From Paenibacillus campinasensis (GTDB lineage Bacteria; Bacillota; Bacilli; Paenibacillales; Paenibacillaceae), in assembly GCF_002272015.1 (NCBI RefSeq), contig NZ_NPBY01000003.1, positions 124,001-188,000 on the forward strand: a stretch of DNA of 64,000 nt, written 5' to 3'. This document shows positions 42,508 through 51,603 of this stretch, piece after piece (positions within the stretch are counted from its first letter, which is position 1; each line of letters opens with the position of its first letter). The translations under genes and the position numbers were made by a program. The notes below the pieces were generated by a model that saw only the letters and a list, made by a program, of their open reading frames with translations, was not told the origin of the DNA and made no database searches.

Positions 42508-44578
42508 AGATTTGTTGTTTGAAATCGGGCTGGAGGAAGTGCCGGCCAGATTCCTTCGTGCAGCCATGGAGCAGCTGAAGGACAAAACCGTCCAATGGCT
42601 GGAAGCTTCCCGCATACCGTTCGGAGAGGTGCAGGCTTACGCAACGCCTCGCCGGCTTGCCGTATGGGTGCGTGATGTCGCGGAGAAGCAGGAGGATGTC
42701 AGCGAGGAAGTGAAGGGGCCATCCCGGAAAATCGCGTTGGACGAGAACGGGCAGTGGAGCAAGGCGGCGCTTGGTTTTGCAAGAAGCCAGGGCGTAGAGC
42801 CGGACAGCTTCACCTTCAAAGAGCTTGGCGGTGTAGAATACATCTACGTTACGAAGAACAGCGCCGGCGTTCAGACCCAATCGATTTTGGCTGAAGGGCT
42901 GCTCGGCGTATTAACGTCGATGACCTTCCCGAAAAATATGCGCTGGGGCGGTCATGAGTTTAAATTCGTGCGTCCGATCCGCTGGCTTGTCGCTCTATTT
43001 GGCAGCGAGGTTATCAACCTTGAAATTACCGGCGTTCCATCAGGTAACGTAACCCGGGGACATCGCTTCCTGGGCGGTGAGGCGGTTATTCGTGAGGCTT
43101 CGGCTTATCGCGAGACGCTCCGCAGTCAGCATGTTATTGTTGATGTGAACGAACGCGAAGAGATGATTGTATCCCAGATTCAGGCACTGGCCAAGGAGAA
43201 GGGCTGGAATATCGCCATTAAGGACGATCTGCTGGAGGAAGTGCTGTTCCTGGTTGAAACGCCTACGGTGCTGTACGGTTCCTTCGATCCGTCCTTCCTG
43301 GAAATTCCGCAGGAGGTGCTCATTACCTCGATGCGCGAGCATCAGCGCTATTTCCCTGTTCTGGACAGCCAGGGACAGCTGCTGCCGTACTTTGTTACGG
43401 TACGAAGCGGGGACAGCCGCTCGCTTGAAGTGATTGCCAAAGGAAATGAGAAGGTGCTGCGCGCCCGCTTGTCGGATGCGAAGTTCTTCTATGAAGAGGA
43501 TCAGAAGCTGCAGATCAAGGATGCCCTTTCCAAGCTGGAGAGCATTGTATTCCATGAGGAGCTGGGCACGATCGGAGACAAGGTGCGCCGCATTCGCCGC
43601 ATTTCCGATGCGCTGGCTGCGAAGCTGAACGCTACCGGGGATACCGCCGATTCGGTGAGCCGGGCCGCAGATATTTGCAAATTCGACCTCGTAACCCAGA
43701 TGGTCTACGAATTTCCGGAGCTGCAAGGCGTGATGGGCGAGGATTATGCCCGCAAGGCTGGAGAGAAGGAAGAGGTGGCCAAGGCGGTATTTGAGCATTA
43801 TCAGCCGCGCTTTGCCGGGGATGCGGTACCGACGACACAGGTGGGCTCCATCGTCAGCATAGCGGATAAAATCGATACGATTGCAGGCTGCTTCTCCATC
43901 GGAATTATTCCGACAGGGTCGCAGGATCCGTATGCGCTGCGCCGTCAGGCTCAAGGGATCGTTCAGATCATACTGGAGCACAAGCTGCCGATCACGTTGT
44001 CGGAGGTGTTCACGATTGCGCTCGACGTGCATCAGAACATCCGGGCGCTGAAGCGCTCGGCGGACGAGATCCGCAAAGACTTGTACGAGTTCTTCGGGCT
44101 GCGTGTGAAGAAGCTGCTGTCCGAGCAGCAGCGGTATGATGTCGTGGATGCCGTCATTTCCGCTGGCTTCGACCAGGTGGTTTCGGTGGTTTCGCGCGGG
44201 CAAGCCTTGATGCAGGCCGTCACGGAAACCGATGATTTCAAAACGACGGTTGAATCGTTCAACCGGGTCAGCAATCTGGCTGCTAAAGCCGGAAAAGCAG
44301 CGGTGAATCCGGAGTTGTTCGTGGAAGCCGAAGAAGGGCGTCTGTATGAGGCGTGGAAGACGGTCCGCGAGCCTTACCTGGCTGCGCTTGAAGCAGCAGA
44401 CGGCGTGCGCGCACTGGCCCTGCTTGGCGATATGAAGGCGCCGATTACCGGCTTTTTCGATTCGGTGATGGTTATGGCCGAGGATGAAGCGGTCCGGACG
44501 AACCGGCTGGCGCTGCTGTCAGGCATTGACAGCGACCTTAAAAAGTTTGCGGATTTCACTAAATTGGTGTGGTCATAA
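42500..44578 (+). CDS. glyS: Glycine-tRNA ligase beta subunit
   Basis: 692 residues. It starts [16 protein letters not shown], the family hallmark. It carries the tRNA-binding parts of the enzyme, including a DALR-like anticodon-binding C-terminus ([14 protein letters not shown]). GGGGGCGCGGAGC inside glyQ is the ribosome site. Ends with KLVWS. Confidence 0.97.
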   Translation: MSKDLLFEIGLEEVPARFLRAAMEQLKDKTVQWLEASRIPFGEVQAYATPRRLAVWVRDVAEKQEDVSEEVKGPSRKIALDENGQWSKAALGFARSQGVEPDSFTFKELGGVEYIYVTKNSAGVQTQSILAEGLLGVLTSMTFPKNMRWGGHEFKFVRPIRWLVALFGSEVINLEITGVPSGNVTRGHRFLGGEAVIREASAYRETLRSQHVIVDVNEREEMIVSQIQALAKEKGWNIAIKDDLLEEVLFLVETPTVLYGSFDPSFLEIPQEVLITSMREHQRYFPVLDSQGQLLPYFVTVRSGDSRSLEVIAKGNEKVLRARLSDAKFFYEEDQKLQIKDALSKLESIVFHEELGTIGDKVRRIRRISDALAAKLNATGDTADSVSRAADICKFDLVTQMVYEFPELQGVMGEDYARKAGEKEEVAKAVFEHYQPRFAGDAVPTTQVGSIVSIADKIDTIAGCFSIGIIPTGSQDPYALRRQAQGIVQIILEHKLPITLSEVFTIALDVHQNIRALKRSADEIRKDLYEFFGLRVKKLLSEQQRYDVVDAVISAGFDQVVSVVSRGQALMQAVTETDDFKTTVESFNRVSNLAAKAGKAAVNPELFVEAEEGRLYEAWKTVREPYLAALEAADGVRALALLGDMKAPITGFFDSVMVMAEDEAVRTNRLALLSGIDSDLKKFADFTKLVWS

Positions 44579-44637
44579 GAGCTGCGCAACCATTCTTCGG
44601 AAAGCAGAACGAGCGGATGTTGCAATCGCCAAGGATA

Positions 44638-44667
44638 GTGACAGCATAACGGACGAAATGCTATAAT
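44638..44667 (+). promoter_or_regulatory. Strong extended -10 promoter of the yaiI-dnaG-sigA operon
   Basis: GTGACA, 18 bases, TATAAT with TGC directly before (extended -10). It leaves a leader of about 235 bases. The 330-base gap 44579-44908 holds this promoter, the hairpin at 44680, and a second TATAAT at 44804-44809 without a good -35. Confidence 0.75.
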
Positions 44668-44679
44668 AGTGTGCTCAAT

Positions 44680-44718
44680 GAAAGCGGAGCCCGTGTTTAG
44701 GCGCGGGATGCCGCTTTC
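44680..44718 (+). promoter_or_regulatory. Hairpin at the 5' end of the dnaG-sigA leader
   Basis: GAAAGCGG pairs with CCGCTTTC, and inside it CCCG with CGGG, around a short loop. It begins about six bases after the expected start of transcription. No T run follows, so it is more likely a 5' stabiliser or protein/ligand site than a terminator. Confidence 0.55.
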
Positions 44719-44908
44719 GTCATGCTACGACGGTTGATCATCGGGCTTATTCTTTTGCCGGGTGTTTATTTATGAAGCAGGATTTTAATCCGCTAAACAA
44801 GTATATAATAATATTTAAAGATGTTGTTCTGAATGAAGTTTCATGAAAGCGGGTAAGAAATGCAGTAAATACTGCGCTAATCGTATGGCTGAGAAGCAGG
44901 TGAGGCGA

Positions 44909-45382
44909 ATGAACGAGGCTACGGGGACACGGATTGTAGTTGACGGGGACGCATGCCCGGTCAAGAAGGAGATTGCTGAGACCGCTCGCGTTTTTGGCGT
45001 GCCTGTGGTTCTTGTGTCGTCTTACGATCATCTGCTGCAGGCTGAAGAAGGCGTTGCTGTCGTCAAGGTGGACCGAAGCGATCAAAGCGCGGATCTGTAT
45101 ATCGCCAATCATATTCACCGCGGGGATGTTGTGGTGACCCAGGATTATGGACTGGCTGCGCTTGCACTGGCCAAGGCTTGTCATGTCATATCGTTTCGCG
45201 GGCGCCTGCTTCGCAATGAAGACATCGATTTTCTCCTGGATTCCAGACATCATGCGGCGAAGGCCAGAAGGTCTGGGAAATACGGCAAAGGTCCTCGCAA
45301 GCTGCTTGATGAAGACCGAAGTTTTTTTCAACATAAACTGACAAAACTTTTAACAGAGTTGCAGGAGAATGTCCACTTGTAG
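44909..45382 (+). CDS. yqxD: YaiI/YqxD family protein (DUF188)
   Basis: 157 residues. It starts with a PIN-like strand and motif IVVDGDACPVKKEI (about 9-22); DYGLAALAL and RGRLL follow, all typical of the YaiI/YqxD family. A nuclease function is possible by fold but unproven. AGGTGAGG precedes the ATG at 44909; ATGs at 44843 and 44885 lack a good site. Same position, before dnaG, as in Bacillus. Confidence 0.9.
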   Translation: MNEATGTRIVVDGDACPVKKEIAETARVFGVPVVLVSSYDHLLQAEEGVAVVKVDRSDQSADLYIANHIHRGDVVVTQDYGLAALALAKACHVISFRGRLLRNEDIDFLLDSRHHAAKARRSGKYGKGPRKLLDEDRSFFQHKLTKLLTELQENVHL

Positions 45383-45424
45383 CGAATACTTATTTACGTG
45401 CTAACAGAGATGAAGGTGGTTTGG

Positions 45425-47242
45425 ATGAGTACCGGACAAGGCGGTATTCCGGATGAAGTCATCGAGGCGGTGCTAGCCAAGGCCGATATTGTGGATACGG
45501 TCAGCAGATACGTGAACCTTACGAAGCAGGGGAAGTACTTAAAGGGCTTATGTCCCTTCCATTCGGAAAAGACCCCATCCTTTACGGTTACGCCGGAGCG
45601 CCAGATTTTCTATTGCTATGGCTGCGGTAAAGGCGGAAACGCCATTAAATTCAGAATGGAAATCGAAGGATTCTCCTTCCCCGAAGCCGTTAAGACCATG
45701 GCCGAAGAGAATGATATCTCGATGCCGGAAGGGCAAGGGGTTCCCGTAATTCCTCGAAATCCGGAGAAGGAACGACTGCTGGAAGCTTATGAGCTGAGCG
45801 CCAAGTTGTATCACTTCCTGCTGAAAAATACCGAGCACGGCACGGAAGCGATGCGGTATTTGCGATCCCGCGGGATGAGCGACAAGATGATCGATCAGTT
45901 TCAGATCGGTTATGCGCCGGACCGCTGGGACACCTTGGTTCAATTTCTTGAGAAACGATCATTTGACCTGAAGGAGATGGAGAAGGGCGGTTTATTATCC
46001 GCGAGACATGAACAGGACGGGTATCTCGACCGCTTTCGGGGACGCATTATGTTTCCGATTCATGATCGTACGGGCAATGTGATCGCTTTCGCAGGAAGAA
46101 TTTTGGGGGAAGGTCAGCCGAAGTATTTGAATTCCCCGGAAACGCTGCTGTTTAACAAAAGCCGCACGTTGTACAATCTGCATCAGTCGAAAGCGTCCAT
46201 ACGCAAATCGCGTCAGCTTCTTTTATTTGAAGGCTACGGAGACGTCATTTCGGCTTGGGAGGCAGGCTACCACAACGGTGTGGCCACCATGGGCACTTCG
46301 CTTACCGAGAATCAGGCGGCATTGATGAAGTCGATCGCCGACGAAGTCGTTATCGTGTATGACGGGGACAAAGCCGGAATGGCTGCGGCCATGAAAGTGA
46401 TACCGCTGCTGGAAGGCGTAGGCCTCAGGGTGAAAATTGCTTTGATGAGCGATGGTCTCGACCCGGATGAATACATCCGCAAATTCGGGGCTGAACGATT
46501 CAGACATGTGATGGAGACGGCTGTCTCCACGACAAAATTTAAACTTATATATTTAAAGAAAAACCATATACTGCTAGAAGAAGATGGCAAAATTGCTTAT
46601 GCCAAAGATGCGCTTCCCATTATCGCCGCTTTGCATTCCTCAACCGAACGGGAAGTTTATTTGAGGGAATTATCATCCGAGTTGAATCTTTCGTATGAAA
46701 GCCTCAAGCAGGATTGCAACCTGCTCAGGCAGTCCATGCAAAAAAAGATGGGGGATGGGGATAATAAGGGAAATCGGTGGAATAATGGTAGGCATAAAAA
46801 AGGGAGTCAGCCTGCACCTGTCCTTCTACCCGCATATCATGCAGCAGAACGAAGGCTGCTGTCCCTGATGCTTCAGGATGCAGAGGCCGCACGTTATGTA
46901 GGCGAACACCTCGGGGAATCATTTAATATTGAAGATCATGCAGCCATTGCTGCTTATCTATATGCTTATTACGCACAGGGGAAAGCTCCGGATATCAGCC
47001 GCTTTATGTCATCTCTGCACGATGATCGTTTGGAGAAGACGGTCAGCTCGATCATGATGATGGAAGCGCCGGCGGACTGGAATGTTCAAGTGCTTGACGA
47101 CTGCATACGAGAAGTGAAGAAGTACCCCCAGCAGAAATTGATCGATCAGAAAAAAGAAGAAATGATTGCGGCGGAACGCTCCGGTGATTATTTGCGAGCC
47201 GCCCAAATTGCAAGTGAGATTATCGCCCTAGAAAGACAATGA
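45425..47242 (+). CDS. dnaG: DNA primase DnaG
   Basis: 605 residues. The zinc domain is CPFHSEKTPSF...CYGCGKGG (Cys, His, Cys, Cys). The TOPRIM core shows FEGYGDVISAWEAG and VYDGDKAGMAAA. The C-terminal part (about 450-605) is the helicase-binding domain. The ATG at 45425 follows AAGGTGG; the frame extends to 45398 without a good site. It primes lagging-strand synthesis. Confidence 0.97.
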   Translation: MSTGQGGIPDEVIEAVLAKADIVDTVSRYVNLTKQGKYLKGLCPFHSEKTPSFTVTPERQIFYCYGCGKGGNAIKFRMEIEGFSFPEAVKTMAEENDISMPEGQGVPVIPRNPEKERLLEAYELSAKLYHFLLKNTEHGTEAMRYLRSRGMSDKMIDQFQIGYAPDRWDTLVQFLEKRSFDLKEMEKGGLLSARHEQDGYLDRFRGRIMFPIHDRTGNVIAFAGRILGEGQPKYLNSPETLLFNKSRTLYNLHQSKASIRKSRQLLLFEGYGDVISAWEAGYHNGVATMGTSLTENQAALMKSIADEVVIVYDGDKAGMAAAMKVIPLLEGVGLRVKIALMSDGLDPDEYIRKFGAERFRHVMETAVSTTKFKLIYLKKNHILLEEDGKIAYAKDALPIIAALHSSTEREVYLRELSSELNLSYESLKQDCNLLRQSMQKKMGDGDNKGNRWNNGRHKKGSQPAPVLLPAYHAAERRLLSLMLQDAEAARYVGEHLGESFNIEDHAAIAAYLYAYYAQGKAPDISRFMSSLHDDRLEKTVSSIMMMEAPADWNVQVLDDCIREVKKYPQQKLIDQKKEEMIAAERSGDYLRAAQIASEIIALERQ

Positions 47243-47283
47243 AGGCCAAGCTTTACTGTTTCTAGGGAGGAGGGAGTCGAAAG

Positions 47284-48408
47284 ATGGCGAATGATCAGCA
47301 TACTGAACTAGAAACGGATTTTACGCTGGATCAGGTAAAGGAACAACTAATTGAACAGGGTAAAAAGAGATCCGTATTGAGTTATAAAGATATTATGGAA
47401 AAGTTGTCGCCATTTGATCAGGACACCGAGCAGATTGAGGAGTTCTATGAGCAGCTTGCCGATCTGGGCATTGATGTGGTGAATGAGAATGACGATGACG
47501 GAGCTCATCGGCCAGATGATGAGTCTCATGATAACGAGGATTTTTCGTTCGACGATGAGCTGGCGCTGCCGCCGGGCATTAAAATCAACGATCCAGTGCG
47601 GATGTATCTGAAAGAGATTGGACGCGTGCCGCTCTTGTCTGCGGATGATGAGATTGAGCTCGCGAACCGTATCGAGCAGGGGGATGAGGATGCGAAGCGT
47701 CGTTTGGCGGAAGCGAACCTGCGGCTCGTTGTCAGCATCGCCAAGCGTTATGTGGGCAGAGGGATGCTGTTCCTGGACCTGATTCAGGAAGGGAACATGG
47801 GTCTTCTGAAAGCTGTTGAGAAATTCGACTACAAAAAAGGGTTCAAGTTCAGCACTTACGCGACCTGGTGGATTCGTCAGGCGATCACTCGCGCGATAGC
47901 CGACCAGGCAAGAACGATTCGGATTCCTGTGCATATGGTGGAGACGATCAACAAGCTGATTCGTGTCTCCAGACAGCTGCTGCAGGAGCTCGGACGTGAG
48001 CCGTCCCCTGAAGAAATCGCAGCAGAGATGGAGCTAAGCGTCGAGAAAGTTCGTGAAATTATGAAAATTGCCCAAGAGCCTGTGTCGCTCGAAACACCGA
48101 TCGGTGAGGAAGATGATTCCCACCTTGGCGATTTCATCGAAGATCAGGAGGCTCTTGCACCCGCCGATGCGGCAGCCTATGAGCTGCTGAAGGAGCAGCT
48201 GGAAGACGTGCTGGATACGCTGACAGAGCGCGAAGAGAACGTGCTGCGCCTTCGGTTCGGTCTGGACGATGGTCGCACCAGAACGCTTGAAGAAGTCGGT
48301 AAAGTGTTCGGCGTTACGCGTGAACGGATCCGGCAGATCGAGGCCAAAGCGCTTCGGAAGCTGCGGCATCCAAGCCGAAGCAAGCGATTGAAAGATTTCC
48401 TCGAATAA
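47284..48408 (+). CDS. sigA: Primary RNA polymerase sigma factor SigA
   Basis: 374 residues (Bacillus 371). An acidic region 1.1 with a DEDF-like stretch is followed by region 2 ([33 protein letters not shown]), region 3 and region 4 with the -35 recognition helix ([20 protein letters not shown]). ATG follows AGGGAGGAGGGAG. It is co-transcribed with dnaG, 41 bases apart. Confidence 0.98.
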   Translation: MANDQHTELETDFTLDQVKEQLIEQGKKRSVLSYKDIMEKLSPFDQDTEQIEEFYEQLADLGIDVVNENDDDGAHRPDDESHDNEDFSFDDELALPPGIKINDPVRMYLKEIGRVPLLSADDEIELANRIEQGDEDAKRRLAEANLRLVVSIAKRYVGRGMLFLDLIQEGNMGLLKAVEKFDYKKGFKFSTYATWWIRQAITRAIADQARTIRIPVHMVETINKLIRVSRQLLQELGREPSPEEIAAEMELSVEKVREIMKIAQEPVSLETPIGEEDDSHLGDFIEDQEALAPADAAAYELLKEQLEDVLDTLTEREENVLRLRFGLDDGRTRTLEEVGKVFGVTRERIRQIEAKALRKLRHPSRSKRLKDFLE

Positions 48409-48420
48409 CGTGATTCCTGG

Positions 48421-48455
48421 GACCTTCTGCATGATGGCAGCAAGGTCTTTTTCTT
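48421..48455 (+). terminator. Rho-independent terminator after sigA
   Basis: GACCTT and AAGGTC enclose TGC/GCA pairs and a short loop; a T-rich run follows. The next 220 bases to trmK contain no gene I can support. Confidence 0.85.
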
Positions 48456-48676
48456 TCCGTAGCGGCCAGGAAATTTAGTTCGTTATGGAAATAATTCCTT
48501 CATTTGCTTTTAATTGTAGCTCTTTTCAACAGGCATTGCAAATGATTGAAGTCATTCCTGGCTGGGAAAATATTGAAAACTTGAACGCGGAATTTAGAGG
48601 GTTTGCAGTTTGTTGTAGGGTCTGGTACGGTAATTTTATGGACAATCGTCAATAATTCAATGAATGGTGTGTGGGA

Positions 48677-49441
48677 ATGATTGTGAAGCTATCAAGAAGA
48701 TTACAGCTCATACTTGAGCAGATTCCGGCCGGGAGCCGCCTGGCCGACATCGGGTCGGATCATGCGTTGCTGCCTGTCGCTGCGGCACAGCAGGGCGTGA
48801 TAGTATCGGCGGTGGCCGGGGAAGTGAATCCCGGGCCTTATGAGGCTGCCCTGAAGCAAGTTAAGGAATCCGGGATGACAGAAGTTATCCACGTTCGCAA
48901 AGGGGACGGCCTCGACGTCATCGCCCCTGGTGAGGCGGATGTGATAACGATTGCGGGCATGGGCGGCAGCCTTATTGCGGCTATACTGGGCCGCGGAGTA
49001 GACAAGCTGGCCTCGGTGCGCCGTCTGGTGCTTCAGCCTAACGTAGGCGAGGATACGCTTCGAGTCTGGCTGCATGAACGGGGATGGGTTCTCATTCAGG
49101 AACTGATCCTGGAGGAGGACGGCAAGATCTACGAGATTTTGGTAGCTGAGCCGGAGTCCGCTGCGGCGATCTCCAATGATGAGGTTTACCAGGAACGTGT
49201 GCTGCCCGGAGGGTCCATGCTGACTCGGGAGTGGCTTCTTCGGTTCGGCCCTTGGCTGACCCGGAAGCCGGAACCGGTGTTTTATGACAAATGGAGATTA
49301 GAGCTGGACAAGATGGCACGTATTCTGGATTCATTGTCTCGCTCCGAACTTCCGGCAGCAGCTGAGAAAGCAGAGGATATGAAAGCAGAAATGAATGTCA
49401 TTCAGGAGGTGCTGGCATGCTTGCCAAAGGACAAACGGTAA
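48677..49441 (+). CDS. trmK: tRNA (m1A22) methyltransferase TrmK
   Basis: 254 residues. Motif I is LADIGSDHALLPVAAA; NPGPYEAA and TIAGMGGSLIAAIL are the other TrmK signatures. It methylates A22 of tRNA in Gram-positive bacteria. A C-terminal helical tail completes it. ATG at 48677 has only a weak site (GGTGTGTGGGA); GTG at 48671 or 48683 are alternatives. Overlaps the next gene by 25 bases. Confidence 0.93.
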   Translation: MIVKLSRRLQLILEQIPAGSRLADIGSDHALLPVAAAQQGVIVSAVAGEVNPGPYEAALKQVKESGMTEVIHVRKGDGLDVIAPGEADVITIAGMGGSLIAAILGRGVDKLASVRRLVLQPNVGEDTLRVWLHERGWVLIQELILEEDGKIYEILVAEPESAAAISNDEVYQERVLPGGSMLTREWLLRFGPWLTRKPEPVFYDKWRLELDKMARILDSLSRSELPAAAEKAEDMKAEMNVIQEVLACLPKDKR

Positions 49442-50532
49442 TTCAATATATGGAGCAGCTTGCTCCAAAGCAGGTCGCTGAACCCGAGGATCGGATCGGC
49501 CTTCAGCTCGGAACGCTGCAGAAGGAGATCAAGACCGTGCTCGTAGCGCTTGATGTGAACGAGGAGGTTGTGGATGAGGCCATTGAGCTGGGTGCAGAGC
49601 TGATCATTGCTCACCATGCCATCATCTATCGCCCGCTGAAGCAGCTGGTGACGGATTCTCCGATGGGAAAAGTATATGAGAAGCTGATCAAGCATGACAT
49701 TGCTGTCTATGTCAGTCATACGAACCTGGATGTGACCGAGGGCGGCATGAATGATTGGATGGCCAAAGCGCTCGGGATCGTAGATACGTCGCCGATTCAT
49801 GACCTGCACAATGAGCAGCTGTCCAAGCTGGTAGTCTTTGTTCCGAAAAGTCATCACCAGGAGGTGCTCGATGCCGTGCTGGGCGCCGGCGCCGGCTGGA
49901 TCGGCAATTACAGCCACTGCAGCTTCAACATTGAAGGGTTTGGCACCTATATGCCGCGAGAGGGAAGCGACCCCTATATCGGCTCCCATGGCAAGATAGA
50001 GCGGGCTGACGAAGTGCGGATCGAGACGATTGTTCCGCACGGTGTCCGCCATAAAGTCATTCAGGCTATGCTGAAGGCCCATCCGTATGAAGAGGTGGCC
50101 TATGACCTGTACCCGATGGATCTGAAGGGCCGATCGCTCGGGCTCGGACGGGTAGGGAAGCTGAAGGAGCAGATGACCCTGGCGGAGCTGGTCGAAGTGG
50201 TGAAAGAGAAGCTGGACGTTCCTCACGTGCGTGTCGTAGGGGAACCGGACCGCGTGATTCGGAAAGCAGCGGTCATCGGGGGCTCTGGCGGCCGATATAT
50301 GAGCAAGGCACTATTCCGCGGGGCAGACGTGCTTGTCACCGGCGACATAGATTATCATACGGCTCAGGACGCACTGGCGGCCGGCCTGACGATGATTGAT
50401 CCGGGGCATAATGCTGAGAAAATTATGAAGGCCAAGGTGGCCGAGTGGCTGCAGCAGAAATTCCAGGATGGAAAATACGAGACCCAGGCCGTTCCGTCTC
50501 AAATCAATACGGAGCCATTCCGGTTTATGTAA
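49417..50532 (+). CDS. yqfO: Nif3-like dinuclear metal protein (YqfO)
   Basis: 371 residues. The two Nif3 halves carry the metal ligands in IAHHAIIYRPLK, VSHTNLDVTEGG and the late DPGHNAEKI. Between them (about 130-235) is the PII/CutA-like insert of long Nif3 proteins. It has been proposed to act as a GTP cyclohydrolase-related enzyme; function unsettled. ATG at 49417 follows AGGAGGTG inside trmK. Confidence 0.93.
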   Translation: MLAKGQTVIQYMEQLAPKQVAEPEDRIGLQLGTLQKEIKTVLVALDVNEEVVDEAIELGAELIIAHHAIIYRPLKQLVTDSPMGKVYEKLIKHDIAVYVSHTNLDVTEGGMNDWMAKALGIVDTSPIHDLHNEQLSKLVVFVPKSHHQEVLDAVLGAGAGWIGNYSHCSFNIEGFGTYMPREGSDPYIGSHGKIERADEVRIETIVPHGVRHKVIQAMLKAHPYEEVAYDLYPMDLKGRSLGLGRVGKLKEQMTLAELVEVVKEKLDVPHVRVVGEPDRVIRKAAVIGGSGGRYMSKALFRGADVLVTGDIDYHTAQDALAAGLTMIDPGHNAEKIMKAKVAEWLQQKFQDGKYETQAVPSQINTEPFRFM

Positions 50533-50577
50533 CGCGGGGTGCGGCATTATTTTGAGCTATTACCAATCTTTTGTGTC

Positions 50578-50606
50578 TTGTGCCGCCTATCGAATTCCTG
50601 TATAAT
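50578..50606 (+). promoter_or_regulatory. SigA promoter of rnpB
   Basis: TTGTGC, 17 bases, perfect TATAAT, ending about 12 bases before the RNA's P1 stem. Confidence 0.8.
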
Positions 50607-50615
50607 ATGAACGTC

Positions 50616-51027
50616 GTCCGGAAAGTTTGACAGACAATCGCTGGCGGTGTTTCACCGCGAGAGGAAAGTCCGGGCTCCACAGGGCAGGGTGCTGGATAAC
50701 GTCCAGTCAGCGCGAGCTGAAGGATAGTGCCACAGAAATGGACCGCCGATGGCTGCTGTATGGCAGCACAGGCAAGGATGGAACCGAGGTGTAAGAGACC
50801 CCGAGGAACGCTGGCGACTTCGTTCCTGGTAAACCCCACCTGGAGCAAGACCTAATGGAACGCAGTCTCTTTCGAGGAGACAGCCTTTGCCCGAGGCGCG
50901 TTCGGGTTGGTCGCTGGAGCCTATCAGTAATGGTAGGCCTAGATAGATGATTGTCGCTTCATGTGGCAGGGTAGTTCCCGTTATGACCACCAAGAGCACA
51001 GAACCCGGCTTATGGCAAACTTTCCTA
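50616..51027 (+). ncRNA. rnpB: RNase P RNA, bacterial type B
   Basis: The universal core GAGAGGAAAGTCCGGGCTCC is at about 50660-50680, with ACAGAACCCGGCTTA near the 3' end. The terminal P1 stem is GGAAAGTTTG (50620-50629) with CAAACTTTCC (51016-51025). Length about 410 bases and layout fit the Firmicute type B. It is the catalytic RNA that trims tRNA 5' ends. Its ends are set by the P1 stem and are approximate. Confidence 0.97.
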
Positions 51028-51069
51028 ACTGCAGACGGCCTCTACAATTTTTATGAATAACATGAAATG

Positions 51070-51117
51070 AAGCGCACACTTCCTGCGCCCGCTTGGGTGC
51101 AAGAGGTGTGCGCTTTT
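51070..51117 (+). terminator. Rho-independent terminator downstream of rnpB
   Basis: AAGCGCACAC and GTGTGCGCTTTT form a long stem with a large inner loop. It ends in four T. Confidence 0.8.
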
Positions 51118-51219
51118 ACCTGTTCTTGAAGAAGATATTGTTAAAGGGACAAACGTCCATACCAAATGGCCCCTGGTCTAATAAGCTGTAATCATCAAAG
51201 GAAAGGAGATGCTTAAATT

Positions 51220-51504
51220 ATGTCCTATGGAAAAGGATGCCCTGGGCAAGGATGCCCGACTGTATCACCGATCGTGTGCGACCCGATTGTCATCGTGAGA
51301 GATCACTATGTTCCGCAGCTTGTTCCTGTCATACATCCCATCAAAGTGGTAGACAAGGTGCACTGCTGTCCGGTTGAGCAGCATTTCTACACGTATGAGG
51401 AGACCGGTCCTGTTGGCGTAGGCGGCCCTGTCGGCCCTGTCTCTGTATCCGGAACGAAAGCAGCCAAGAAGCGTGCAGGCAGCCGCGCCCGCAGAAAGCG
51501 TTAA
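51220..51504 (+). CDS. Probable CotD-family spore coat protein
   Basis: 94 residues. A Cys/Pro/His/Val-rich first half (SPIVCDPIVIVRDHYVPQLV, then VIHPIKVVDKVHCCPVEQHF) resembles the CotD coat protein family, including the repeating His-Pro and Cys-Cys pattern. A Gly/Pro/Val linker and a basic tail ending in Arg/Lys follow. Coat proteins of this kind are made in the mother cell late in sporulation. ATG after AAAGGAGATGC. No clear SigK or SigG promoter was identified. Confidence 0.7.
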   Translation: MSYGKGCPGQGCPTVSPIVCDPIVIVRDHYVPQLVPVIHPIKVVDKVHCCPVEQHFYTYEETGPVGVGGPVGPVSVSGTKAAKKRAGSRARRKR

Positions 51505-51549
51505 TCGGTACGGGTTCGCATTTGCCTAAAGGCGCTGAATTGACAGCAT

Positions 51550-51588
51550 CAAGCAGCCTTTGCCGGTATGGATGGCAAAAGCTGCTTG
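51550..51588. repeat. Long inverted repeat between convergent coat and protease genes
   Basis: CAAGCAGC-CTTTGCC and GGCAAAA-GCTGCTTG form a stem of about 15 bp with a 9-base loop. No T run on either side. It lies where a two-way terminator would be expected. Confidence 0.65.
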
Positions 51589-51603
51589 AACGGTCGGTCA
51601 TTG

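Noticed and set aside
43040-44203. A 387-codon reverse frame within glyS
   Set aside because: Antisense to the beta subunit coding sequence; no supporting signal.
48542-48658. A 38-codon frame between sigA and trmK
   Set aside because: No ribosome site and no recognisable content; chance frame in AT-rich DNA.
51121-51215. SigK/SigG promoter for the CotD-like gene
   Set aside because: CATACCAAA resembles part of a sporulation -10, but no fitting partner element was found at the right distance.
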